This document shows, piece after piece, positions 1-6,541 of a stretch of 64,000 bases of DNA. Location: the NCBI RefSeq assembly GCF_016651435.1, contig NZ_JAEPRJ010000001.1:2294001-2358000 (forward strand), written 5' to 3'. This stretch comes from Catonella massiliensis (lineage in GTDB: Bacteria > Bacillota > Clostridia > Lachnospirales > Lachnospiraceae). Below the pieces are notes generated by a model, which was not told the DNA's origin, ran no database searches, and was given only the letters and a program-made list of their open reading frames with translations. Made by a program: the position numbers and the translations under genes. Each line of letters opens with the position of its first letter. The first letter of the stretch is position 1.

Positions 1-61
1 GGCTTTTCCACGAGAGAATTATTATCTTTTAAAAGCTATATATTACACAAGGAGGAACAAT

Positions 62-535
62 ATGTCTGATATGCTTGTAAAGCTCTATGATTTACCTGAT
101 TCTGCGCCTATCTACAAGAGATGTAAGGAAGCAGGGGTGGAAATAAGGAGGGCAATGACTCCTGACTTAAGACGGATAGTAAAATGGGTTAGCGAATATT
201 CAAGCGACTATGCCGCAGGGGAATGTGAAAGTTGCTTTGGGAAAAGCCCTGTCTCCTGTTTCATAGCAACAAGAGGCAGTGAAATAGTGGGCTATGCCTG
301 CTACAACGCCACTGCCAAGGACTTCTTCGGCCCTACCCGTGTACTTGATAGCGAGCAGGGAAAAGGCATAGGTGCCGCACTTCTTCTTAGGTCACTTGAG
401 TCTCTTAGGGAAGAGGGCTACGGCTATGCCATCATTGGCTCTGTAGGGCCAGCTGACTTTTATAAAAATGTGTGCGGGGCAACCCTAATAGAGGATTCAA
501 CTCCAGGCATTTACAAGGATTTCTTAAGGGGCTAG
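62..535 (+). CDS. GNAT family N-acetyltransferase
   Basis: A 157-residue protein of the Gcn5-related acetyltransferase fold, which moves an acetyl group from acetyl-CoA to an amine. The acetyl-CoA loop is visible near residues 99-107 as EQGKGIGAALLLRSL, the usual Q/RxxGxG/A signature, and is followed by an alpha helix and the C-terminal GYAIIGSVGPADFYKN strand. The start at 62 is set by AAGGAGG at 49-55, six bases upstream. It sits 4 bp before anmK and probably shares its transcript, so an amino-sugar or cell-wall substrate is possible, but that is inference. The real substrate cannot be read from sequence. Confidence 0.85.
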   Translation: MSDMLVKLYDLPDSAPIYKRCKEAGVEIRRAMTPDLRRIVKWVSEYSSDYAAGECESCFGKSPVSCFIATRGSEIVGYACYNATAKDFFGPTRVLDSEQGKGIGAALLLRSLESLREEGYGYAIIGSVGPADFYKNVCGATLIEDSTPGIYKDFLRG

Positions 536-539
536 CTCA

Positions 540-1733
540 ATGGAAAATACGATATTTGACATTAAAAATGCAGATGAAACTAAATATGCCATCGGGCTTA
601 TGAGCGGCACCAGCGTAGACGGCATAGACGCTGCCCTTGTAAAAATAAGCGGTGCAGGCCTTAGCACCAAGGTAAGCCTTGTAAGCTTTATCACTCTTCC
701 CTTTAGCGAAGAAGTTAGAGCTCATATCCTCTCCCTTGCAGATGGAAAGCAGACAAATATGGAAGAGGTCTGCAGGATGAATATGTTAATCGGCAAGCTT
801 AGCGCTGATGCCTGCGAGGAAGTCATCAAAAAAGCCGGAATAGATAAAAAAGAAATAGCCTTTGTAGGAAGTCATGGCCAGACTGTCTGGCATGAGCCTG
901 TAAAGGTTGATTTTCTAGGTAAGCACTTCAATTCTACCTTACAGATAGGGGATGCCTCTCCCATAGCTGAAAGGCTTGATACTGTGGTTGTAAGCGATTT
1001 TAGGGTGAGGGATGTGGCTGCAGGCGGAACCGGTGCACCTCTTGTGCCTTATACCGAATTTGTCCTCTATAGCGACAGTAAAAGGAATGTAGCCCTCCAA
1101 AATATAGGCGGAATCGGCAATATCACTATACTTAAAAAAGGAGGCAGCCTTGACGAAGTCTTTGCCTTTGATACAGGCCCCGGAAATATGTTAATAGATG
1201 GCTGTATAAGTCGTATCACAGGCGGAGGGCTAAAGTATGATGAGGGCGGGAAACTTGCGGAAAAAGGCGAGTCCAACAAGGAATTACTTGACTTTATTAT
1301 AGAAAATGATGACTATATAAGGGCACACCCTCCAAAGAACAGCGGGCGTGAGAGATATGGCTCAAAGTTTTTGGATAGGTTAATAAAAGAGGGTGAAAGG
1401 CTTTCGGTGGCAGATAAAGACCTGCTTGCTACAATCACTGATTATACGGCTTTTACCATATATTATTCTATAAAGAATCATTGCAAACTGACACCCGATA
1501 GGCTGATAGTAGGTGGAGGGGGTGCCAACAACCACACTCTGATGAATTATATAAGAAAATACCTCCCTGACACCGAGGTTATAACCAATGAGGACTTGGG
1601 GCTTAGCGGAGATGCGAAAGAGGCTGTAGCCTTTGCCCTCCTTGCAAATGACTGCCTATACGGATGCTGTAACAACGCACCAAGGGCAACAGGAGCCATC
1701 CACCCTGTCATTATGGGTAAGATTACAAGATAG
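540..1733 (+). CDS. anmK: anhydro-N-acetylmuramic acid kinase
   Basis: Cytosolic kinase that opens the 1,6-anhydro ring of anhMurNAc and phosphorylates it to MurNAc-6-P, a step in peptidoglycan recycling. The 397-residue length is close to the family norm. Visible motifs are GLMSGTSVDGIDAALV near residue 19 (phosphate-binding start of the ASKHA fold), GSHGQTVWHEP, GGTGAPLVPYTE, DTGPGNMLIDG and the late GGGGANNHTLM adenosine loop. It follows the GNAT gene by 4 bp and is followed by a second sugar kinase, so the three look like one cell-wall sugar salvage operon. Gram-positives usually pair this enzyme with MurQ; no murQ lies in this window. Confidence 0.95.
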   Translation: MENTIFDIKNADETKYAIGLMSGTSVDGIDAALVKISGAGLSTKVSLVSFITLPFSEEVRAHILSLADGKQTNMEEVCRMNMLIGKLSADACEEVIKKAGIDKKEIAFVGSHGQTVWHEPVKVDFLGKHFNSTLQIGDASPIAERLDTVVVSDFRVRDVAAGGTGAPLVPYTEFVLYSDSKRNVALQNIGGIGNITILKKGGSLDEVFAFDTGPGNMLIDGCISRITGGGLKYDEGGKLAEKGESNKELLDFIIENDDYIRAHPPKNSGRERYGSKFLDRLIKEGERLSVADKDLLATITDYTAFTIYYSIKNHCKLTPDRLIVGGGGANNHTLMNYIRKYLPDTEVITNEDLGLSGDAKEAVAFALLANDCLYGCCNNAPRATGAIHPVIMGKITR

Positions 1734-1746
1734 AAAGGGGGCCCAG

Positions 1747-2700
1747 ATTATCAGATACATAGTCGGAATAGATGGAGGAGGCAGCAAGACAAACCTTGAG
1801 GTAAGGTTCTTTGACAGCCTTGATTCTCCTTGTGATATACTTAACAAAGAAAAAAGGACCTTTAAAACAGGTCCCTTAAATGTAAAAAACATAGCCTCAG
1901 GCAGCCTTAATGAAGCCGTTATTAGTATGTTAAACTTCTTAGAAGGGCTTGAAAGCGGACTTAAGCCTTGCGAAATGATAGTAGTGGGAACAGCAGGTAC
2001 AAGCAATCCCGAAATAGTAGAAAACATAAGAAAAGCATTTAGTGGGAACGGTTACAGTGGAAAGCTTGTCATAGTTGGAGATGATATAACGGCACTTAAG
2101 GGCGGTCTTTCCGGAAGAGCAGGTGCTGTACTCATATCAGGCACAGGCTCTATATGTAACGGCATAGACCAAAAAGGGCACAGCCTAAGAAGTGGCGGCT
2201 GGGGCTATCTCATAGATGATGTCGGCTCAGGCTATGCCATAGGCCGTGACATACTTAGCCAGGTAGTTAGGGAAAATGACGGACGAAGTGAGAAAAGCGT
2301 ACTTACTGAACTAGTGTATGAAAGGCTTAATATATCTTCAATCCCCGAGCTTATTGCCTATGTCTACTCCGAAAACACAGGTAAGAATGACATTGCAGCC
2401 CTTGCACCACTCATTGCAGAGGGAATGGCAAAGGGCGATAAGGCATCTATGGACATCTGCGACAAGGCAGTCTCTGAGCTTTGCTCCTTAGCCGAGGCCG
2501 TTATAAAGGGCTTAGAACGCAAGCACCCTGAGCTTATGCTAAGCGGTAGCATCTTAACCAAACTCCTCCCTGTTAGGGAGAGATTTATAAAGGCTTTTAA
2601 GTCAAGAAATGAAAATGTAAAGATTAGCGAGCCTGAACACAGCGCAGAAACCGGAGCTGTACTCATTGGGGCTGAGATGATATTGGCTACATTACAGTAA
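1747..2700 (+). CDS. BadF/BadG-type kinase, probable N-acetylglucosamine kinase
   Basis: ASKHA-fold ATP-dependent kinase of the BadF/BadG/BcrA family; Gram-positive members next to anmK or murQ phosphorylate GlcNAc or related amino sugars. Motifs: IVGIDGGGSKTN at the N terminus (phosphate 1), GTAGTSN, ISGTGSICNG (phosphate 2), RSGGWGYLIDDVGSGYAIGRD and LSGSILTKL (adenosine). No ATG, GTG or TTG lies between the anmK stop and the essential DGGGS motif. In-frame ATGs exist only inside anmK (1633, 1648). AAAGGGGG at 1734-1741 sits five bases before an ATT at 1747, so I propose initiation at ATT; the overlapping ATGs are the alternative. The product would be about 317 residues. Confidence 0.82.
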   Translation: MIRYIVGIDGGGSKTNLEVRFFDSLDSPCDILNKEKRTFKTGPLNVKNIASGSLNEAVISMLNFLEGLESGLKPCEMIVVGTAGTSNPEIVENIRKAFSGNGYSGKLVIVGDDITALKGGLSGRAGAVLISGTGSICNGIDQKGHSLRSGGWGYLIDDVGSGYAIGRDILSQVVRENDGRSEKSVLTELVYERLNISSIPELIAYVYSENTGKNDIAALAPLIAEGMAKGDKASMDICDKAVSELCSLAEAVIKGLERKHPELMLSGSILTKLLPVRERFIKAFKSRNENVKISEPEHSAETGAVLIGAEMILATLQ

Positions 2701-2727
2701 TCAGTCAAAGAACACTTGTTAGAACAC

Positions 2728-2777
2728 AAACATCGTTGTAATCCACTATATCAATGGTTTACAACGATGTTTATTTA
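2728..2777 (+). terminator. Rho-independent terminator after the amino-sugar kinase operon
   Basis: A perfect 14-bp inverted repeat (2728-2741 and 2759-2772, AAACATCGTTGTAA and its complement) with a 17-base loop is followed by TTATTTAT. It lies 28 bp past the kinase stop codon and would end the three-gene transcript. Confidence 0.75.
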
Positions 2778-2925
2778 TAAAGCTATTATATACAACAATT
2801 TGCTCATCCAAACTGCAAGGCTTACTAAAGCTACGCTGTAGCAATCCTGTATCAATTGCTGTCAAATACTTTTGATACCCACATTATTACATGATTAGGA
2901 GAAGAAATACTTTACACTTATGTCA

Positions 2926-3492
2926 TTATACACTTACATCAATACTTACGCCTAAGCGCTCTTTTGTTCCTGAATTTGATTTTTCAGTACCTTCTACCTT
3001 AGAATCTTCTCCCGAAGTCTTATCTTTTTCAGTATCTTCTGCCTTCTTAAGTTCCTTTTCTTTATCTGCTTTTTCAAGCTCCTCAATGAGAGATTTCTTA
3101 TATTTTTTAGTCTTCTTACTTGCAGCAAGCTGTGCAGCGTTCTTTGCGGAAAGATAGAGCTTCATGTCGTATTCCATAAGGGCACTCTCGTCTTTTGGCG
3201 AAACCTTATCTCCCCTTGATATCCTTCTAAATATCTCTAAGACAGCTCCAAATCTCCTTGCTTCCTTGCCCTTTGCGTCTGCCTGCTCTTTAGCCTCTTC
3301 TGCGGCCTTTTTTAATTCTTCTGCCGCAGCCGCAAGTTCTTCCTTTTTTATCCTTGCTGCCTCTGCCTTTTCATCTTCCTTAGTGCTTTCACCTTCAGAA
3401 ATAATTTTATTCTCTTCGCTTTTTAGCGGTTTTTTGGATTTATCCGACTTTCTATAGCTGTAGTTATTAATCAAATTCCCTTGTATCTTCAT
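2926..3492 (-). CDS. hypothetical charged coiled-coil protein
   Basis: A 188-residue, Lys/Glu/Ala-rich protein with no signal peptide or membrane segment. The N terminus (MKIQGNLINNYSY) is followed by a heptad-like Ala/Glu/Lys stretch at about residues 38-80. A more ordered central block (about 81-125: RRFGAVLEIFRRISRGDKV, then a block ending YLSAKNAAQLA) looks like the conserved part. The Lys/Glu/Ser-rich tail carries a second coil. The start is supported by GGAGGTGTG directly upstream (plus-strand CACACCTCC at 3496-3504). It is transcribed alone toward the kinase operon. I do not recognise a characterised family, and any link to envelope or flagellar assembly would be a guess. Confidence 0.6.
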   Translation of the reverse strand: MKIQGNLINNYSYRKSDKSKKPLKSEENKIISEGESTKEDEKAEAARIKKEELAAAAEELKKAAEEAKEQADAKGKEARRFGAVLEIFRRISRGDKVSPKDESALMEYDMKLYLSAKNAAQLAASKKTKKYKKSLIEELEKADKEKELKKAEDTEKDKTSGEDSKVEGTEKSNSGTKERLGVSIDVSV

Positions 3493-3566
3493 ATCACACC
3501 TCCCATCATACGATATTGTCTTAATTCATATATCGGATTTGCGGGGATATTATTTAGGTATTCTCA

Positions 3567-3759
3567 TTATATGATTTTTGTATAAACACAGGTCTTAAAT
3601 CCTGCGCCATCAAAGCTGTCCGCTAGGATAGTCTCAGTTTCCCTAAATTCCTTCTTAATTTCATCCGGAAAATAGGTATCAGCTTCCTCATACACTTTGC
3701 CATACACAGTTAAAATAACCTCATCTGTAAGCCCCGCACACTGTCTATAAACCTTTCCC
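3567..3759 (-). pseudogene. 3' remnant of a second dihydrofolate reductase gene
   Basis: Minus-strand reading from about 3759 down to a stop at 3567 gives roughly 63 residues collinear with the C-terminal half of the intact DHFR at 4310-4807. GKVY aligns with GRVY, TDEVILT with ADEVILT, EEADTYFP with EDVDTYFP, KEFRETETIL with TEFREEKTLL, and the end SFDGAGFKTCVYTKII matches the intact end. The first two-thirds of the gene is missing. The break falls where the promoter region of orphan antitoxin copy A begins (about 3757), and a TAA lies in frame just upstream. It is a dead, diverged paralogue, not a recent copy of the neighbour. Confidence 0.8.
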
Positions 3760-3852
3760 GTTTACTTTAAATAGTGTATAATAATTATAGTTTGTTTAAT
3801 ATTTAATATAAATTTTGATAAAAAATATTGGTATGTGAAGGGAGAGTACAAA

Positions 3853-4095
3853 ATGAGTTATCAGGAAATTGCTAAAGATATGATTGATAAATTACCAGCT
3901 GATAAGATGATTTATGTCATAAATATTTTGGAAAATTTAGGTGAAATGTATGGGATTAGTCTTTATCCAAATTATGAGCCGAATAAAGAAACCTTAGAAG
4001 CTATTGAAGAAGTAGATAATATGATAAAAGAAGGAGTAGGAGAGCATTTTGAAGGGAGTACAACAGATTTTTTGAATGGAATTTTAGGGGAGTAA
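3853..4095 (+). CDS. orphan RelB-like antitoxin, copy A
   Basis: An 80-residue small acidic protein, MSYQEIAKDMIDKLP..., differing at only two positions (A15/S, D72/E) from the intact-module antitoxin at 5871-6113. GAAGGGAG seven bases upstream picks the ATG at 3853 over an upstream in-frame ATG or GTG. By analogy with copy B it should bind and neutralise a YafQ-type RNase and repress its own promoter (TATAAT at 3777-3782). Its toxin gene is cut after 11 codons (4100-4132), so it stands alone. A solitary antitoxin this similar to a nearby functional one could cross-neutralise the toxin at 6118. Confidence 0.75.
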   Translation: MSYQEIAKDMIDKLPADKMIYVINILENLGEMYGISLYPNYEPNKETLEAIEEVDNMIKEGVGEHFEGSTTDFLNGILGE

Positions 4096-4099
4096 GAGT

Positions 4100-4132
4100 A
4101 TGCTAAAACTTAATGTATCTACTAAATTTAAA
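4100..4132 (+). pseudogene. 5' stub of YafQ-type toxin, copy A
   Basis: The first 11 codons (MLKLNVSTKFK) are identical to the toxin at 6118, then the sequence diverges completely. The frame runs on through unrelated DNA to a TAA at 4265-4267, giving a 55-residue chimera with no toxin residues. The spacing to the antitoxin stop (4 bp) is the same as in the intact pair. Confidence 0.75.
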
Positions 4133-4173
4133 ATAGCTTTCAACTCAATAGCTTCATTCTCTCTAAACTCCAT
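4130..4173 (-). pseudogene. possible 5' stub of an AlbA_2/AAA_4-type gene
   Basis: Minus-strand ATG at 4173, with GGTGAG upstream, encodes MEFRENEAIELKAIL before running into the end of the antitoxin/toxin copy A block. The RENExxELK pattern resembles the first residues of divergent AAA_4/AlbA_2 proteins. Only about 14 codons remain, so the identification is weak. Confidence 0.3.
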
Positions 4174-4309
4174 TCAACTCACCCTTTTGTATTCTACTCA
4201 TATTCTAACTATTCTGACCAATTTTGTTAACATTATGGTTAGAATACGGGTAGAAAAGGGAGCATAAAATTAGGGCTTACTTCAATTCCAGTTCTAAGCT
4301 TTTTATCTA

Positions 4310-4807
4310 TTATATAACTCTATGTAAAACAATGGTTCTATATTTACAGTCTTCAAAACTCCCTTCAAGCAATGTCTTTTCTTCCCTAAATTCAGTCTCA
4401 GGAACTGCCGGAAAATAGGTGTCAACATCCTCATACGACCTGTCATACCTGGTTAAAATAACCTCATCCGCATATTTTAGGCTCTCCTCATAGACCCGTC
4501 CCCCACCTACGACGTATAGGTCTTTATCAGGGAATTTTTGCTTAGAATATTCTACAGCTGTCGTAAGACTCTCGAAGGTAATCACCCCGTCATTTTCATA
4601 CTTCTTGGTTGTGGAAATTACGATATTCACCCTGTCAGGCAGGGGTTTACAGCCAAGGGATTCAAAGGTTTTTCTACCCATGAGGACAATGTGCCCTGTG
4701 GTTAGTCTTTTAAAAAGCTTTAGGTCTTCAGGGATTTTAAACAGGAGGTTCCCTGAGTTGCCAATGGCGAAGTTTTGATCTACTGCTGCTATTAGTTTGA
4801 TTTTCAT
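4310..4807 (-). CDS. folA: dihydrofolate reductase
   Basis: NADPH-dependent reduction of dihydrofolate to tetrahydrofolate, feeding thymidylate, purine and methionine synthesis in the cytosol. The protein has 165 residues, typical for the family. It starts MKIKLIAAVDQNFAIGNSG, then LLFKIPEDLKLFKRLT carries the acidic substrate-binding residue (Glu of PED), followed by GRKTFESL, LPDRVNIVIS and YVVGGGRVYEESL, the NADPH-binding GG loop. It is intact, unlike the fragment at 3567-3759. No thyA lies beside it here. It stands between two toxin-antitoxin loci, which suggests local rearrangement around it. Confidence 0.95.
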   Translation of the reverse strand: MKIKLIAAVDQNFAIGNSGNLLFKIPEDLKLFKRLTTGHIVLMGRKTFESLGCKPLPDRVNIVISTTKKYENDGVITFESLTTAVEYSKQKFPDKDLYVVGGGRVYEESLKYADEVILTRYDRSYEDVDTYFPAVPETEFREEKTLLEGSFEDCKYRTIVLHRVI

Positions 4808-4860
4808 AGTTTTTTCCTTTGTCTGTGTAATACTATGGGAATATTTATACTACCTTATTA

Positions 4861-5265
4861 CTAGCTATCCACCCAGTTCTCTAATCTTAGCCCATCTATC
4901 CTCTCAAATTCTTTAATATTATTAGTGACAACAGTATAGCCAAGAGACCTGGCATGCCCTGCTATCATCATATCCAATGGGCCTATAGGTGTACCTTTTC
5001 TCTCTAATTCCGCACGTATCTCTCCATACCCTTCTGCCGCACTGATATCAAAGGGCAATATTTCTATATCTGTAAGCAACAATGTAAGAGCGATACGGTT
5101 TTTGTCAACTGCTTTACTTTTTTCTACTCCATGTATAAGCTCAGCGTAAGTTACTGAAGATATGCATATTTCACTTGGATTATGCTCTTTCAGTCTTTCA
5201 ATAACTTCTCTTGGCTTATGCTTTATGGCATATATGCAAATGTTGGTATCAAGCATATATCTCAT
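4861..5265 (-). CDS. vapC: VapC-type PIN-domain toxin
   Basis: A 134-residue PIN-domain ribonuclease, the toxin half of a type II pair; family members cut tRNA or rRNA in a Mg2+-dependent way. Catalytic acids are visible: D6 in MLDTNICIY, E in VTYAELIHGV, D in PLDMMIAGHA, and the terminal TNNIKEFERIDGL that carries the fourth polar or acidic position. Its ATG overlaps the antitoxin stop by 4 bp (ATGA), the usual translational coupling. All catalytic residues are present, so it looks active. Expression should be controlled by VapB binding at the promoter just upstream of the pair. Confidence 0.92.
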   Translation of the reverse strand: MRYMLDTNICIYAIKHKPREVIERLKEHNPSEICISSVTYAELIHGVEKSKAVDKNRIALTLLLTDIEILPFDISAAEGYGEIRAELERKGTPIGPLDMMIAGHARSLGYTVVTNNIKEFERIDGLRLENWVDS

Positions 5266-5495
5266 AACTCTTCCCTCTCATGAGCTCTCTGATCTGCCCT
5301 GCCTTCAGCCATATAATCTTCCGAAAACATATCAATGGCCTGCAATACAGACTCCCACTTATCTGACTTGGGAGAAAGCAAAACTATATTCCCGATTTTA
5401 TTGATTGATACTTCATTGGCATCAAATCTATATTCCTTTGGCAGCCTAACTGCCTGACTTCCACCATTTTCAAATATTTTGGCTGTCATCATATC
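5262..5495 (-). CDS. vapB: VapB-type AbrB-fold antitoxin
   Basis: A 77-residue antitoxin with the SpoVT/AbrB swapped-hairpin DNA-binding domain at the N terminus (AKIFENGGSQAVRLPKEYRF, then EVSINKIGNIVLLSP) and a flexible acidic tail that would wrap VapC. Three ATGs cluster at 5501, 5495 and 5492. AAAGGAGG places the best spacing (nine bases) at 5495, so I chose that one. The gene overlaps vapC by 4 bp. A palindrome AGTATATACT lies between its promoter elements and is the likely autoregulatory operator. Confidence 0.9.
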   Translation of the reverse strand, partial: DMMTAKIFENGGSQAVRLPKEYRFDANEVSINKIGNIVLLSPKSDKWESVLQAIDMFSEDYMAEGRADQRAHEREEL

Positions 5496-5515
5496 CATCA
5501 ACCTCCTTTTTATTA

Positions 5516-5545
5516 AATATATATTAAAGTATATACTAAAGTCAA
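5516..5545 (-). promoter_or_regulatory. vapBC promoter with palindromic operator
   Basis: Read on the minus strand: TTGACT (-35, 5545-5540), an 18-bp spacer and TATATT (-10, 5521-5516). The spacer contains the perfect palindrome AGTATATACT (5528-5537), a suitable site for VapB/VapBC autorepression. Confidence 0.6.
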
Positions 5546-5657
5546 TGCTTATTTTTAACCAATAAGAAGCTTAACTCTCTATCCCATATCAGTTCTTATT
5601 TTTTCGCTTACTTAATAATTAAATAAGTCAAGACTTTCATTTAAAATGTAAAAAGAT

Positions 5658-5730
5658 GGTGAATTGCAAAAGTAACTTCCACGCCTAAGTTTAAATTTTT
5701 TATTTTAGCTACGGTACGGAAGTTACTTTT
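5658..5730. repeat. left palindromic element flanking TA copy B
   Basis: A hairpin element beginning GGTGAATTGCAAAAGTAA. Arms 5668-5680 and 5718-5730 are perfect 13-bp complements (AAAAGTAACTTCC / GGAAGTTACTTTT). It shares its start and stem sequence with the element at 6407-6480 on the other side of the toxin-antitoxin module. Confidence 0.65.
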
Positions 5731-5870
5731 TCAAATAACACTGCGAGGCAGCATTTTTATATCTAAAAAACTTCCCCATTTACATTAAATAGTGTATAAT
5801 AATTATAGTTTGTTTGATATTTGATTTAAGTTTTGATAAAAAATATTGGTATATGAAGGGAGAGTACAAA

Positions 5871-6113
5871 ATGAGTTATCAGGAAATTGCTAAAGATATG
5901 ATTGATAAATTACCGTCTGATAAGATGATTTATGTCATAAATATTTTGGAAAATTTAGGTGAAATGTATGGGATTAGTCTTTATCCAAATTATGAGCCAA
6001 ATAAAGAAACCTTAGAAGCTATTGAAGAAGTAGATAATATGATAAAAGAAGGAGTAGGAGAGCATTTTGAAGGGAGTACAACAGAATTTTTGAATGGAAT
6101 TTTAGGGGAGTAA
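5871..6113 (+). CDS. RelB-like antitoxin of a YafQ-type pair, copy B
   Basis: An 80-residue antitoxin, 78 of 80 residues identical to the orphan at 3853. The N-terminal helical part (MSYQEIAKDMIDKLPSDKM) probably dimerises or binds DNA. The tail (ETLEAIEEVDNMIKEG, EHFEGSTTEFLNGILGE) is the likely toxin-wrapping segment. The start at 5871 follows GAAGGGAG at optimal spacing; an upstream in-frame ATG at 5814 lacks a ribosome site. It lies 4 bp before the toxin gene, whose ribosome site AGGGGAG is inside its 3' end. TATAAT sits about 85 bp upstream, as in copy A. Confidence 0.85.
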   Translation: MSYQEIAKDMIDKLPSDKMIYVINILENLGEMYGISLYPNYEPNKETLEAIEEVDNMIKEGVGEHFEGSTTEFLNGILGE

Positions 6114-6117
6114 GAGT

Positions 6118-6390
6118 ATGCTAAAACTTAATGTATCTACTAAATTTAAACGAGATTATAAAGTATGTAATAAAAGAGGATATAATCTACAATTACTGCA
6201 GATAGTGATTGATATTTTGCGAATACCTGAATTTCTTGAAAAAAAATATAAAGACCATAAGCTAAGTGGGAACTATGAAGGATGTAGGGAATGTCACATT
6301 TTACCGGATTGGCTCCTAATATATCGTATTAATGATGATGAGTTGTATCTTGTTCGTATCGGAACACATTCTGATTTGTTTGGAATTTAG
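6118..6390 (+). CDS. YafQ-family type II toxin (mRNA interferase)
   Basis: A 90-residue RelE/ParE-superfamily toxin that matches the YafQ subfamily along its length: VSTKFKRDYKVCNKRGY at the N terminus, then DHKLSGNYEGCRECHILPDWLLIY and RIGTHSDLFGI. The His residues of DHKL and ECHI, the Asp of PDW and the His of GTHSDLF correspond to the catalytic set known for E. coli YafQ, a ribosome-associated mRNA endonuclease. All are present, so it should be active and needs the antitoxin made from the preceding gene. A strong hairpin follows 16 bp after the stop. Confidence 0.92.
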   Translation: MLKLNVSTKFKRDYKVCNKRGYNLQLLQIVIDILRIPEFLEKKYKDHKLSGNYEGCRECHILPDWLLIYRINDDELYLVRIGTHSDLFGI

Positions 6391-6406
6391 TGCTGGATTT
6401 TCAAGG

Positions 6407-6480
6407 GGTGAATTGAAAAAGTAAGTTCCACATCTTGGCCTCAATATTTATATCTAGGCTAAGAGTGGAACTTACTTTTT
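6407..6480. repeat. right palindromic element flanking TA copy B (also a terminator)
   Basis: Starts GGTGAATTGAAAAAGTAA like the left element. Arms 6416-6431 and 6465-6480 form a perfect 16-bp stem (AAAAAGTAAGTTCCAC / GTGGAACTTACTTTTT) ending in five T residues, so it could terminate the toxin transcript. The pair of related hairpins around the module looks like a small mobile or REP-type repeat. Confidence 0.65.
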
Positions 6481-6541
6481 GACAGTGTGCCAGATTATGT
6501 GATTGTGGATATGGGCCATAACCTCCTTGAAAATATATCAC

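Noticed and set aside
4100..4267. A 55-codon open frame following orphan antitoxin copy A
   Set aside because: Only the first 11 codons are toxin; the rest is chance reading through unrelated DNA.
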